The notes: generated by a model from the sequence alone, not told the origin. Counted from the first letter of the stretch, positions 8,922-16,851 are shown. The stretch is DNA of 26,020 nucleotides from Clostridia bacterium (GCA_017938645.1 JAGBBE010000151.1:1-26020); one strand, 5' to 3'. Numbers and translations: made by a program.

Positions 8922-10082
8922 TCAGTTCAAAAGCAGCTTTGCAACCTCGCGCGCACGGCGGTCGGCCTCCAGAACCTCCTCCAGCGTGTTCGCCGGAAGA
9001 TGTCCCACGCGCTGCAGCGTCTCCTCCACTGTGTCAAAGATTCGTCCCACAGGCATCATGTCCTGCTGGACAGATTGTAACAAGCGTCCAACCGCCACTT
9101 CATTGGCGGCGTTGAGCACACAGCCCGCCGCGCCGCCGGCCTGCATGCACTCGCGGCTTAAGCGGATGGACGGGAAGCGTTCCTCATCGGGGCGCTCAAA
9201 GGTGAGCCCCTGCAGGCGGAACAGATCCAGCCGCTCGCCGCCGGTGGGCAGGCGCTCGGGATAGCTCATGGCGTAGAGAATGGGCAGCTTCATATCGGGC
9301 GTGCCCAGCTGCGCAATCAGCGCGCCGTCTGAAAACTCCACGCCGGAATGGATCACGCTCTGCGGATGCACGATCACCTCAATCTGCTCAGGCGCAACCG
9401 AGAACAGCCACTTGGCCTCAATCATCTCCAGCGCCTTGTTGAACAGCGTTGCCGAGTCGATGGTGATCTTCTGTCCCATCACCCAGTTGGGATGCTTGAG
9501 CGCCTGCGCGCGGGTAGCGGAGCGGATGGCGTCCTTTTCCCATGTGCGGAACGGGCCGCCGGAGCAGGTGAGCGCAATGCGGCTGACGGGATTGCCCGCC
9601 GCGCCCTGCAGACACTGGAAGATGGCGCTGTGCTCGCTGTCCACCGGCAGGAGAAAGTTTTCACCCTCGCGCTGCGCGGCCTCCATCACCAGATGGCCTC
9701 CGGCAACCAGCGCTTCCTTGTTGGCCAGAAGCACGCGCTTGTGGTTTTTCAGCGCTGTCAGCACGCTGCTGAGACCCACCATGCCGACTACGCTGACGAG
9801 CACGTCGTCGCAGTCGCACTGCGCGGCCAGATCCAGCGCTTCGGGCCCGAACACCCACTCGCAGAAGCGCAGATCCCCGGGGATTTCATCCATCGGGATA
9901 GGCTTTACCAGACCCGCCAGCTTTGGACGGAACATGCGCACCTGTTCAAACAGCTTTTCCCTGCTGGAATAGGCCGTAAGCGCCACCACTTCAAAACGGT
10001 CCTCGTGCAGCTTTGCCACTTCGCACGCCTGCGTACCGATGCTGCCCGTGGAACCCAGAATCGCCAAACGACGCTTTTTCAT
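8922..10082 (-). CDS. dxr: 1-deoxy-D-xylulose 5-phosphate reductoisomerase
   Basis: Converts DXP to 2-C-methyl-D-erythritol 4-phosphate with NADPH, the first committed step of the non-mevalonate isoprenoid pathway. The 386-residue product has the NADPH-binding GSTGSIG at residues 9-15, LANKEALVAGG, the active-site DSEHSAIFQ, CSGGPFR, and the SATLFNKALEMIEA helix. The frame is open upstream, but ATG 10082 is preceded by AAAAAGGAGAAT and gives the standard N-terminus. It belongs to the frr-uppS-cdsA-dxr-rseP operon. A hairpin with a short T-run in the 61-base gap after cdsA (about 10103-10130) could attenuate dxr-rseP expression. Confidence 0.97.
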   Translation of the reverse strand: MKKRRLAILGSTGSIGTQACEVAKLHEDRFEVVALTAYSSREKLFEQVRMFRPKLAGLVKPIPMDEIPGDLRFCEWVFGPEALDLAAQCDCDDVLVSVVGMVGLSSVLTALKNHKRVLLANKEALVAGGHLVMEAAQREGENFLLPVDSEHSAIFQCLQGAAGNPVSRIALTCSGGPFRTWEKDAIRSATRAQALKHPNWVMGQKITIDSATLFNKALEMIEAKWLFSVAPEQIEVIVHPQSVIHSGVEFSDGALIAQLGTPDMKLPILYAMSYPERLPTGGERLDLFRLQGLTFERPDEERFPSIRLSRECMQAGGAAGCVLNAANEVAVGRLLQSVQQDMMPVGRIFDTVEETLQRVGHLPANTLEEVLEADRRAREVAKLLLN

Positions 10083-10143
10083 ATGTTGATTCTCCTTTTT
10101 GAAAAGCGGAGCCGGACCCTGCGGCCCGGCCCTCTGTTGTACG

Positions 10144-10989
10144 TCAGCCGCCGATGAAGGCGCGCAGACAGTATATGATGATCGCAGTGAAAGCAATGCT
10201 GTCCAGCCGGTCGAGCATGCCGCCGTGACCGGGGAAAATATTGCCGAAATCCTTGATTTTGCAGTGGCGCTTGATCATGCTGAAGAACAGATCGCCGATC
10301 TGCGCGGTTGCGCCGCCCAGAAAGCCCACAATCAGCTCAGCCCAGAAGGGTATGAACGTGACCGAAGGCACAAACCACGTAAAGCAGCGGCCCACGACCA
10401 CCGCGGCCAGCACGCTGCCCAGCAGCCCGCCGATAGCTCCGGAGATGGTCTTGTTGGGGCTGATAGCGGGGCAGAGCTTGGGGCCGCCCACATTGCTGCC
10501 CACAAAATAGGCGCAGGTGTCGCCGATGATCGGGATGGCAAAGGTCAGCAGCAGCAGATACAGCTGCATCGCGCGCGGCTGGGTATCCAGCACGCCGTAG
10601 AGGCAGATGCCGGGCAAAACCAGCGACAGGATGGGCAGCACGCTCATCAGCACGTCGGAAAGCTCGGGCTTCCTGCGCATCATCACGCATACCAGCGCCG
10701 CCATGGTAAACACCAGCAACACCGGCGCAACCGTGACTGCGGAGTGGATCAGCACCAGCGGAACCGCCGCATACAGCGCGGCATAGCTGGTCCACCACAC
10801 GGGGTTGTATCCGCCCTGCTTGAGCGCGCGCAGCTCCTCATACAGCGCAATGGACAGACACAGCGCAATCACCAGCGCCATCAGCCATCCGCCCACGGCC
10901 AGCGCAATCACCAGCGCCGCCACCAGTGGAACCGCCGTCATGATTCGCTGCATCATGGATTTTCTTTTTTTCGTGGATTCTTCGCTCAT
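10144..10989 (-). CDS. cdsA: Phosphatidate cytidylyltransferase
   Basis: Makes CDP-diacylglycerol from phosphatidic acid and CTP, the branch point of bacterial phospholipid synthesis, in the cytoplasmic membrane. The 281-residue protein has a charged N-terminus followed by several hydrophobic segments. It ends with the family signature: MIKRHCKIKDFGNIFPGH followed by GGMLDR. IGDTCAYFVG and SPNKTISGAIGG are also typical of the family. The start follows AAGGAGAACC, which overlaps the uppS stop 16 bases away, indicating cotranscription. Confidence 0.96.
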   Translation of the reverse strand: MSEESTKKRKSMMQRIMTAVPLVAALVIALAVGGWLMALVIALCLSIALYEELRALKQGGYNPVWWTSYAALYAAVPLVLIHSAVTVAPVLLVFTMAALVCVMMRRKPELSDVLMSVLPILSLVLPGICLYGVLDTQPRAMQLYLLLLTFAIPIIGDTCAYFVGSNVGGPKLCPAISPNKTISGAIGGLLGSVLAAVVVGRCFTWFVPSVTFIPFWAELIVGFLGGATAQIGDLFFSMIKRHCKIKDFGNIFPGHGGMLDRLDSIAFTAIIIYCLRAFIGG

Positions 10990-11005
10990 GGAAAGGTTCT
11001 CCTTA

Positions 11006-11743
11006 TTATTCCTCGCGCTTTCCGAAGCGGCGCTTGCGGCCCTGGAACTCCGCCAGACACTGATGGTACTGCTTCAAGTCAAAATCCGGCCACAGCACTT
11101 CGGGGAACACAAATTCAGCGTAGGAACACTGATAGAGCAGGAAATTGCTCAGCCGCTGCTCGCCGCTGGTGCGGATCATCAGATCCACCTCCGGCTGGCC
11201 TGCGGTGTAGAGCTTCCCGGCAAACAGCTCCTCGGTGATGTCTTCGGGGCCGATCAGACCCTTCTGAACATCCCTGGCCAGTTCCTGCGCAGCGCGCACG
11301 AGTTCGGCACGGGAGCCGTAGTTGATAGCAATGTTGAGGCGCAGGCCGGTGTTGCTTTCGGTGCGTTTTTCGGCCTCGCACAGGGCTTCGCACTGCTTCT
11401 GCGGCAGCCCTGATTTGTCGCCAAGGATGGTAATGCGCACGTTTTTCTCATCCAGCTCGTCAATCTCGGAATGGAAAAAGTCGAGAATGAGCTGCATGAG
11501 CGCTTCGACCTCAGTCTGGGGCCGGGTCCAGTTTTCGGTGGAGAAGGCGTACAGGGTCAGTGCCTGAATGCCGATGTCGCTGGAATTGCGGATGATCTCA
11601 CGCAGCGCCTCGGTGCCTGCGCGGTGGCCCATGGCGACCTTGTGCTTGTTCTGCTTGGCCCAGCGGCCGTTGCCGTCCATGATGATGGCGACATGCTTGG
11701 GCAGACGCTCCAGATCAATGGGCGCATAAAGGGTTGTGCTCAT
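11006..11743 (-). CDS. uppS: Undecaprenyl diphosphate synthase (isoprenyl transferase)
   Basis: Condenses isopentenyl diphosphate onto farnesyl diphosphate to make the C55 lipid carrier for peptidoglycan and wall polymers. The 245-residue cis-prenyltransferase shows IIMDGNGRWAK (catalytic Asp), MGHRAG, LTLYAFSTENW, and the C-terminal RTSGEQRLSNFLLYQ segment. Its start ATG overlaps the stop of the preceding 88-residue ORF as ATGA, so the two are translationally coupled. dxr, in the same operon, feeds its substrate supply. Confidence 0.97.
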   Translation of the reverse strand: MSTTLYAPIDLERLPKHVAIIMDGNGRWAKQNKHKVAMGHRAGTEALREIIRNSSDIGIQALTLYAFSTENWTRPQTEVEALMQLILDFFHSEIDELDEKNVRITILGDKSGLPQKQCEALCEAEKRTESNTGLRLNIAINYGSRAELVRAAQELARDVQKGLIGPEDITEELFAGKLYTAGQPEVDLMIRTSGEQRLSNFLLYQCSYAEFVFPEVLWPDFDLKQYHQCLAEFQGRKRRFGKREE

Positions 11744-12006
11744 GAGTGACTCCTTTCACGCGGATCTCCAGTCAAAAAACGCGAAACGATGAGCTTGCGC
11801 CCATCGTCCTCGACCGCCACCACGCGCGTGGAGGCATAGCCGGAGCGCTCGCCCTCGTCTGAGCGAAGCTGATCCTCCGGGGAGGGCTTTTGGCGCGGCG
11901 GCGCGGCGGTGACCACCACGTCCACGTTCACGATGCCGTAGGACGCAAGAATTGCCACCGCCGCCGACGCGGGCAGGCCCAAAAGATGTTCAAAAGTTAG
12001 TTGCAT
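11740..12006 (-). CDS. Small unknown protein between frr and uppS
   Basis: I do not recognise this 88-residue protein. It starts at ATG 12006 after TTGGAGC and overlaps uppS by four bases (ATGA), which is good evidence that it is translated. The N-terminal third is a short hydrophobic helix-like region (LLGLPASAAVAILASYGI). The middle reads VNVDVVVTAAPP, and after a charged, probably flexible stretch come two short predicted strands (TRVVAVEDDGRKLIVSRF). There is no signal peptide or Cys. Its place in a tightly packed envelope and lipid operon suggests a link to cell-envelope or isoprenoid metabolism, but that is guilt by association only. Confidence 0.65.
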   Translation of the reverse strand: MQLTFEHLLGLPASAAVAILASYGIVNVDVVVTAAPPRQKPSPEDQLRSDEGERSGYASTRVVAVEDDGRKLIVSRFLTGDPRERSHS

Positions 12007-12069
12007 GAAAATGCTCCAAGTCTAAAATTGCCTGACAGCTGACTTGCCGGAGGCATCGGAGGGCGGGGA

Positions 12070-12091
12070 GTTTGCGCGTTTACGCGCAAAC
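12070..12091. repeat. Perfect inverted repeat between frr and the 88-aa ORF
   Basis: GTTTGCGCG and CGCGCAAAC form a perfect 9-bp stem with a TTTA loop inside the 139-base gap. No T-tract follows on either strand, so it is more likely an RNA-processing or stability hairpin than a terminator. Confidence 0.6.
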
Positions 12092-12110
12092 ATTCCGACA
12101 GTCGTCGATG

Positions 12111-12135
12111 AAAAAGGCCGCAAAGCGGATTTTTT
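12111..12135 (-). terminator. Weak attenuator-like hairpin after frr
   Basis: A 4-bp core CCGC/GCGG with AAA loop on the plus strand is flanked by an A-run and a T-run, 11 bases past the frr stop. The outer A/T runs can extend the stem. It may lower transcription into the uppS-cdsA-dxr-rseP part. Confidence 0.35.
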
Positions 12136-12145
12136 CATAGGTTCC

Positions 12146-12703
12146 TCAGACCGCCATGATCTCCTTTTCCTTCTCAGCGCACAGAGCATCGATGCCCTTG
12201 ATGGCCTCGTCGGTCTTCTCCTGCATCTTCTTTTCGGCCTTGGTGCGGTCGTCTTCGGTGATCTTGGAGTCCTTCTCCAGCTTCTTGAACTGATCCATCG
12301 CGTCGCGGCGAATGGAGCGCACGGCCACCTTGGCTTCCTCAGCGCCCTTGCGGACCAGCTTGGTCAGATCCTTGCGGCGCTCTTCGTTGAGCTCCGGAAT
12401 GACCAGACGGATGATCTTGCCGTCGTTGGAGGGGTTCAGGCCCAGATCGCTCTTGAGAATGGCCTTTTCCACCAGAGGAATGGACTTCTGATCCCACAGG
12501 TTGATGACCAGCATGCGGGGTTCGGGAGCGGTGATGTTGCCCATCTGGGTCAGGGGAGTCTGCACGCCGTAGTAGTCCACGGTGATGCGTTCCAGCAGCT
12601 GGGGATTGGCGCGGCCGGCACGGATGGAGCGCAGCTCGTCCTGATAGACGTTCTGGGTCTTCTTCATTTTGTCGGTGGCAGTTTCAATAACCTGTCGATA
12701 CAT
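12146..12703 (-). CDS. frr: Ribosome recycling factor
   Basis: Splits post-termination ribosomes together with EF-G. At 185 residues it is exactly family length. Characteristic segments are DELRSIRAGRANPQLLERI, QMGNITAPEPRML, IRLVIPELNEERRKDL and VRSIRRDAMDQFK. The start ATG 12703 is preceded by AAGGGAGGATATCAC. It has its own promoter just upstream and heads the run to uppS, cdsA, dxr and rseP. In Bacillus this run is preceded by rpsB-tsf-pyrH, which are absent here; a radical SAM gene precedes it instead. Confidence 0.97.
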   Translation of the reverse strand: MYRQVIETATDKMKKTQNVYQDELRSIRAGRANPQLLERITVDYYGVQTPLTQMGNITAPEPRMLVINLWDQKSIPLVEKAILKSDLGLNPSNDGKIIRLVIPELNEERRKDLTKLVRKGAEEAKVAVRSIRRDAMDQFKKLEKDSKITEDDRTKAEKKMQEKTDEAIKGIDALCAEKEKEIMAV

Positions 12704-12750
12704 GTGATATCCTCCCTTGCGGTTGAAAAATCAAAATTTCGGTTGTACCA

Positions 12751-12779
12751 ATTCTACCGCATTTCTTCTCAAATTACAA
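12751..12779 (-). promoter_or_regulatory. Promoter of the frr operon
   Basis: On the minus strand TTGTAA (12779-12774) and TAGAAT (12756-12751) are spaced 17 bases apart. It starts right after the stop of the radical SAM gene and would give a leader of about 40 bases before frr. Confidence 0.7.
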
Positions 12780-12787
12780 GACGGGAA

Positions 12788-13657
12788 TCAGAACATGCTC
12801 AGCTGCTCGCCGTCGTTCTTTTCGGGGAAAGCGTGCATGTAGGCGAAAATCTCCTCAGGATGATGCATCACGCCTCGCCGGGTGCATTCCTCATCAAAGA
12901 TTTCCCACAGCCTGTCGGCATTCGGGCTGGGACACTCATAATTCAGCCCGAACTGACGGATGTACTTCTGCTTCACGCCGGGAAAATGCCGGTCCAGCGC
13001 CTGATAGAAATACTCCCTGTCGCCCTCTCGCAGCGTAAGCCCCATGCCGAAGTCCACAATGCCCCTGACGCCCGCATCAAAACAATAGGAAAGAATGCCG
13101 CGCAGGTTCTCCTCGGTGTCGTTGATGAACGGAAGCACCGGCGTAAGCCAGACCACGGTGGGAATCCCCTCGCGCTGAAAGACCTTGAGCGCCTCGTAGC
13201 GCTTTCGCGTGGTGCAGACGTTGGGCTCGATGATCCGGCACAGCGCCTCGTCATAGGTGGTCAGCGTCATGTTGACCACGCACTTGCTTTTTTCATTGAT
13301 GCGTTTGAGCAGGTCAAGGTCGCGCAGGATGCGGTCGGATTTGGTCTGCACCGTGAGGCCGAATCCGTACCGCGCGATCAGCTCAAAGCACTTCCGCGTC
13401 AGGCCCAGTTCCATTTCGCAGTGCATGTAGGGATCGCACATCGCACCGGTAGCAATCATGCATTTGCGGCGCTTGCGCCTGAGCGCGTCCTCCAGAAGCT
13501 GCGGCGCATTCTGCTTGACCTCGATGTCCTCAAAATCGTGGTTGATCTGATAGCATACGCTTCGGCTGTCGCAGTATATGCAGCCGTGCGTGCATCCGCG
13601 GTAGAGATTCATGCCGTTTCCGGCGGACAGAATGCCTTTGGCGCTGACAAAATGCAT
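12788..13657 (-). CDS. Radical SAM protein, SPL-like family
   Basis: A 289-residue radical SAM enzyme that binds a 4Fe-4S cluster and cleaves SAM to make a 5'-deoxyadenosyl radical. The cluster cysteines are Cys22, Cys26 and Cys29 in RGCTHGCIYC (CX3CX2C). The following CDSRSVCYQI, GAMCDPYMHCE and LTVQTKSDRILRD resemble the spore-photoproduct-lyase-like group (Rv2578c type). Those proteins are often found in Firmicutes without a known substrate, so I do not assign a reaction. The start follows GGGGAGGTGAAACC. It lies 61 bases downstream of the ABC ATPase gene, possibly as readthrough from that operon, and ends just before the frr promoter. Confidence 0.88.
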   Translation of the reverse strand: MHFVSAKGILSAGNGMNLYRGCTHGCIYCDSRSVCYQINHDFEDIEVKQNAPQLLEDALRRKRRKCMIATGAMCDPYMHCEMELGLTRKCFELIARYGFGLTVQTKSDRILRDLDLLKRINEKSKCVVNMTLTTYDEALCRIIEPNVCTTRKRYEALKVFQREGIPTVVWLTPVLPFINDTEENLRGILSYCFDAGVRGIVDFGMGLTLREGDREYFYQALDRHFPGVKQKYIRQFGLNYECPSPNADRLWEIFDEECTRRGVMHHPEEIFAYMHAFPEKNDGEQLSMF

Positions 13658-13683
13658 GGTTTCACCTCCCCTGCAGCACAAGA

Positions 13684-13711
13684 CCCTGCCTCCGGAAAGA
13701 CGGAAACAGGG
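13684..13711 (-). terminator. Hairpin after the ABC transporter operon
   Basis: An 11-bp stem with two G-U pairs (minus strand CCCTGTTTCCG with CGGAGGCAGGG) and a 6-base loop lies in the gap after the ATPase gene. The downstream sequence TCTTGTG is a poor T-tract, so termination may be incomplete and the radical SAM gene may be reached by readthrough. Confidence 0.4.
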
Positions 13712-13718
13712 CCTGTAT

Positions 13719-14492
13719 TCAGTTGCCGCATTCGATGCTGATTTCGTTGAACTTGCCGAGGATGTCCTCCAGCGCAAGCGCCTTCTTTTCCTCGCCTTCG
13801 TAGTCCATCACGATGCTGCCCTCGTGCATCATCAGAAGTCGGTCGCCGTACTCCAGCGCGTAGCGCAGATTGTGCGTGACCATCAGCGTGGTCAGCTTCT
13901 TTTCCGCCACAATGCGTCCGGTCAGCTGCATGATGATTTCCGCAGTCTTGGGATCGAGCGCGGCGGTGTGCTCGTCAAGAATCAGAAACTTGATGGGCGT
14001 GAGCGTGGACATGAGCAGCGCCACGGCCTGACGCTGTCCGCCGCTGAGAGAGCCTACGGGCACGTTGAGCTTGTCCTCCAGACCCAGACCCAATTCGGAA
14101 AGCATCGCGCGGTAATCGTCCACACGGCGGCGGTTGATGCCCGGCGTGATGTTGTAGGGACGGTTTTTGTTGTCCGCCATGGCCATGTTTTCCAGAAGCG
14201 TCATGCTGCCGCAGGTGCCCATGGCCGGGTTCTGGTATACGCGGCCCACGGTGCGGTAGCGCTTGTGCTCCTTCATGCGGGTCACGTCTTTGCCGTTGAC
14301 GAGCACCTGACCTTCGTCCACGGGAATGGAACCGCAGATCAGGTTTAACATGCTGGTTTTGCCGCTGCCGTTGGATCCGACAACGCTGATGAACTGGCCG
14401 TCGGGCACGGTCAAGTCAAAATGCCTGAAAAGAATGTGCTCGTTCACCGTTCCGGGCGAATAGACCTTCGAAATGTTTTTGAGCTCAAGCAT
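13719..14492 (-). CDS. ABC transporter ATP-binding protein, probable tryptophan importer (TrpZ-like)
   Basis: The 257-residue cytosolic ATPase that powers the importer encoded by this operon. It shows Walker A GSNGSGKT near residue 39, the ABC signature LSGGQ, Walker B LILDEHTAALD and the switch His in MVTHNLRYAL. The aromatic A-loop is likely near KVYSPG. The start overlaps the end of the permease gene by eight bases, so the two are translationally coupled. The Trp T-box ahead of the operon and the ABC_sub_bind-type binding protein point to the TrpXYZ group of tryptophan transporters; the substrate is inferred from that regulation. Confidence 0.93.
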   Translation of the reverse strand: MLELKNISKVYSPGTVNEHILFRHFDLTVPDGQFISVVGSNGSGKTSMLNLICGSIPVDEGQVLVNGKDVTRMKEHKRYRTVGRVYQNPAMGTCGSMTLLENMAMADNKNRPYNITPGINRRRVDDYRAMLSELGLGLEDKLNVPVGSLSGGQRQAVALLMSTLTPIKFLILDEHTAALDPKTAEIIMQLTGRIVAEKKLTTLMVTHNLRYALEYGDRLLMMHEGSIVMDYEGEEKKALALEDILGKFNEISIECGN

Positions 14493-15366
14493 CGAACTTC
14501 ACCTTCTTTTTCTTCATGCCGCTGAGAACCAGAATGATCAGGAACAGTACCGCCGTGATCAGCTTGAGATCCTGCGGCATCAGACCCATCGAGAGCGCAA
14601 AGGCGACGCAGGCCTTGTAGATGATGCTGCCAACGATGGCAGCGGTGGAAGAGTTGACCTTCTGACGGTTTTTGAAGATGTTCACGCCGATGATCACCGC
14701 CGCAAGGCCGAAGACCATCGAGCCGGTGCCCATGGTGATTTCAAACACGCGGTTCTTCTGCGCCATCACAGCGCCGGCCAGCGCCACGAGCATGTTGGCG
14801 ATCACAAGGCCCTCGATCTTGATCAGTCCGTCGTCGCAGGCAAGCGTGGTCACAACCGCTCGGTTGTCGCCCACGGCGCGCAGCAGGAAGCCCGCCTTGG
14901 TGTTCATGAACAGATCCAGCAGAATCTTCACAATCATCACGATAACAAAGACCACAATGACCTTGCTCCACGGCTGCAGCGCAGCAGGAAAGCTGTCCAC
15001 AAAGGCATTGTCAAACAGCGTCTCCATGTTGAAAAACGGCAGGTTTGCGCGGCCTGCAATGCGCAGGTTCACCGAATACAAACCCGTCATCACAATGATG
15101 CCGCTGAGAAGATCTCGCACCTTGCACTTGACGTGGATCAGACCCGTTACCAGACCTGCCAGACCGCCGGCCAGCGCTGCAAACACCAGCGTGAGCACGG
15201 GATTCATGCCGTTTACCGTGAGGATTGCGCTCACAGCCGCGCCCAGAGGAAACGACGAGTCCACCGTCAGGTCCGGAAAATCCAGCACGCGGTAGGTGAT
15301 CAGCACACCCAGCGCCAGAATCGCATAAATCAGTCCTTCTTCAAAAATACCGATCAGAACGTTCAT
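14485..15366 (-). CDS. ABC transporter permease, probable tryptophan importer (TrpY-like)
   Basis: A 293-residue membrane permease of the branched-chain-amino-acid/sugar (BPD_transp_2) type, with about eight or nine hydrophobic segments. The N-terminus GIFEEGLIYAILALGVLITY and RVLDFPDLTVDSSFPLGAA are typical of permeases that partner ABC_sub_bind proteins. The cytosolic loop AVGDNRAVVTTL probably contacts the ATPase. The frame is open upstream through the hairpin region, but ATG 15366 follows AAGGAGT. It probably works as a homodimer, since only one permease gene is present. It is separated from the binding-protein gene by 173 bases of hairpins. Confidence 0.92.
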   Translation of the reverse strand: MNVLIGIFEEGLIYAILALGVLITYRVLDFPDLTVDSSFPLGAAVSAILTVNGMNPVLTLVFAALAGGLAGLVTGLIHVKCKVRDLLSGIIVMTGLYSVNLRIAGRANLPFFNMETLFDNAFVDSFPAALQPWSKVIVVFVIVMIVKILLDLFMNTKAGFLLRAVGDNRAVVTTLACDDGLIKIEGLVIANMLVALAGAVMAQKNRVFEITMGTGSMVFGLAAVIIGVNIFKNRQKVNSSTAAIVGSIIYKACVAFALSMGLMPQDLKLITAVLFLIILVLSGMKKKKVKFDA

Positions 15367-15394
15367 AACCGTTAACTCCTTATCAATGGGCATA

Positions 15395-15522
15395 TGCAGG
15401 GACGCTGTCCCTGCACCCTGCCAAAGGGTTGTCACCCTTTGGCAGCCCACCTTGGTATCCCAATGAAGGGATTCTTAAGGGCAAAGCCCTTAAGCGGAGG
15501 TGCAGGAGGCAGCGCCTCCTGC
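15395..15522. repeat. Cassette of four consecutive perfect hairpins
   Basis: Inside the 173-base gap between the binding-protein and permease genes are four perfect inverted repeats: TGCAGGGAC/GTCCCTGCA (15395-15415), CTGCCAAAGGGT/ACCCTTTGGCAG (15418-15445), CTTAAGGGC/GCCCTTAAG (15474-15494) and GCAGGAGGC/GCCTCCTGC (15502-15522). None is followed by a T-run, so they are not ordinary terminators. They resemble dispersed intergenic hairpin repeats. In the mRNA they would shield the 3' end of the binding-protein message. Confidence 0.85.
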
Positions 15523-15539
15523 TCGTCCCCCGCGTCCTC

Positions 15540-16511
15540 TTACTTCGTCACGTCGATGCCGCGGGCGATTTCGGCTTCGGGGATGGTGATGCCCAGCTTC
15601 GCAGCCACTTCGGGGTTGAAGCACATGTCGCCGCCCTCGCTGGAGTAGAAGGGGATGTCGCCCGCGAAGGAGCCGTTCAGCACCTGAGCCGCCATCTTGC
15701 CGGTTTCCTTGCCCAAAGCGATGTATTCAACGCCTTCGGAGGCAAGACAGCCGTTCTTGACCTGCTCGATTTCGCTGCCGAAAACGGGCTTGCCGGCGGA
15801 GTTGGCCTTATCGATGATGAGAGCGAGGTAGCTGACGACGGTGTTGTCGGTGAGGTTGCTCAGACAGTCAACCTTGGGCAGGATGCTGTCACAGGCCAGC
15901 GGGATATCCGCGCCGGTGGAAACGCCGGTGGCCACGATTTCAAAGCCGTAGGCAGGAGCGAGATCCTGATAGAGCTTGAGCTGGCTTTCGGAGTTGGTTT
16001 CGCTGGTGGTGTAGAGAATGCCGATGGTCTTGGCCTCGGGCAGGATGGAGCGGATGAGCTTGAGCTGTGCTTCCACGGGCAGGAGGTCGCAGGAACCGGT
16101 CACGTTGAGGCGGCTGGTGCCGTCCTCGGAGGCGAGCATCGCGGCCACGGGATCGCTCACGGCGGTGTAGATCACGGGCTTGCCGTTGTCCATGCATGCG
16201 TTCACGGCAGCCTGGGCGATGGGCGTGGCGATGGCGCACACCAGGTCGCACTCCTGCGCCATCTGCTGGGCGATCTGCTGGGTGAGGCCCATATCGGCCT
16301 GCGCGTTCTGAACGAGGAATTTCACATTGTCGCCCTCGACGTATCCGGCCTCGGCCAGACCTGCGATGAAGCCCTCGCGGCAGTTGTCAAGGCTGGGATG
16401 CTCGGCGAACTGGGCGATGCCGATGGTGAGGGTCTTTGCGTAAGCGGGAGTCAGGGAGAGAACCATAACCAGAGCCAGTACCAGAGAGAGAATCTTCGCG
16501 AACTTCTTCAT
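15540..16511 (-). CDS. ABC transporter substrate-binding protein, probable tryptophan importer (TrpX-like)
   Basis: A 323-residue exported solute-binding protein of the ABC_sub_bind family (type I periplasmic-binding fold). Residues 1-25 are a signal peptide (MKKFAKILSLVLALVM, ending TPAYA). The mature part begins KTLTIGIAQFAEHPSLDN, followed by typical REGFIAGLAEAGY and FLVQNAQAD. There is no Cys at the cleavage site, so it lacks the lipobox expected of a binding protein in a single-membrane bacterium. The start ATG 16511 follows AAAGGATGG. It is the first gene after the Trp T-box, and its message is separated from permease and ATPase by a hairpin cassette, so it is probably made in excess over them. 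Confidence 0.93.
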   Translation of the reverse strand: MKKFAKILSLVLALVMVLSLTPAYAKTLTIGIAQFAEHPSLDNCREGFIAGLAEAGYVEGDNVKFLVQNAQADMGLTQQIAQQMAQECDLVCAIATPIAQAAVNACMDNGKPVIYTAVSDPVAAMLASEDGTSRLNVTGSCDLLPVEAQLKLIRSILPEAKTIGILYTTSETNSESQLKLYQDLAPAYGFEIVATGVSTGADIPLACDSILPKVDCLSNLTDNTVVSYLALIIDKANSAGKPVFGSEIEQVKNGCLASEGVEYIALGKETGKMAAQVLNGSFAGDIPFYSSEGGDMCFNPEVAAKLGITIPEAEIARGIDVTK

Positions 16512-16578
16512 GTTTCGTCCATCCTTTCTTTTTTGAAACCGGTATTGGGCGTTGGTCAAAATCGAATGCTTCCCAAAG

Positions 16579-16608
16579 AAAAACGCCCCATGCATACTGC
16601 ATGAGGCG
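16579..16608 (-). terminator. T-box-controlled terminator
   Basis: An 11-bp stem (CGCCTCATGCA with TGCATGGGGCG, one G-U pair) and 3-base loop is followed by TTTTTC on the minus strand. It lies seven bases after the T-box sequence and is mutually exclusive with the antiterminator. Confidence 0.92.
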
Positions 16609-16845
16609 GATATTCCGCGGTGCCACTCAATTTCCCCGCAAAGCGGGCTTACTTTCGCGTACCAACATACGCGCCGCCTGGATAACGGGTGCGGGATCCC
16701 GTCAGCGACTACGGCCCATTGGCTTTCGCCGCCGCCCTCGGAAGTCCATTCGCCGCCGCGCTGCGCGCCGTGGTTTCACTGTTCACGGCTCCCTTGATCG
16801 CACCGGTGTGACGGTTACTCCTCTTCCTCAACGGTTTGAGTGATT
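16579..16845 (-). promoter_or_regulatory. T-box leader, tryptophan-specific (UGG specifier)
   Basis: The minus strand shows the T-box order: GAGGAAGAGGAGTAACC at the base of stem I (from 16830), an AGGGAGCCGTGAACAGTGAAACC distal region split here by a loop, the specifier loop GAATGGACTTCCGAG with codon TGG at 16748-16746, CCCGTTATC before stem III, then GAGTGGCACCGCGG (T-box bulge, about 16630-16615) and a terminator. Uncharged tRNA-Trp should stabilise the antiterminator and turn the transporter on. The codon call rests on reading the specifier loop by eye. Confidence 0.88.
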
Positions 16846-16851
16846 GGGGTT

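Noticed and set aside
7831..9264. 477-residue plus-strand frame opposite rseP and dxr
   Set aside because: Low-complexity His/Gln-rich translation antisense to well-identified genes.
12070..12091. Hairpin considered as the frr terminator
   Set aside because: Strong stem but no T-tract on the minus strand; listed only as an inverted repeat.
12044..13741. 565-residue plus-strand frame across frr and the radical SAM gene
   Set aside because: Spans two genuine minus-strand genes with diagnostic motifs and has no start signal or domain.
16621..16843. Short plus-strand frames over the T-box region
   Set aside because: The sequence is fully explained by the T-box leader on the other strand.
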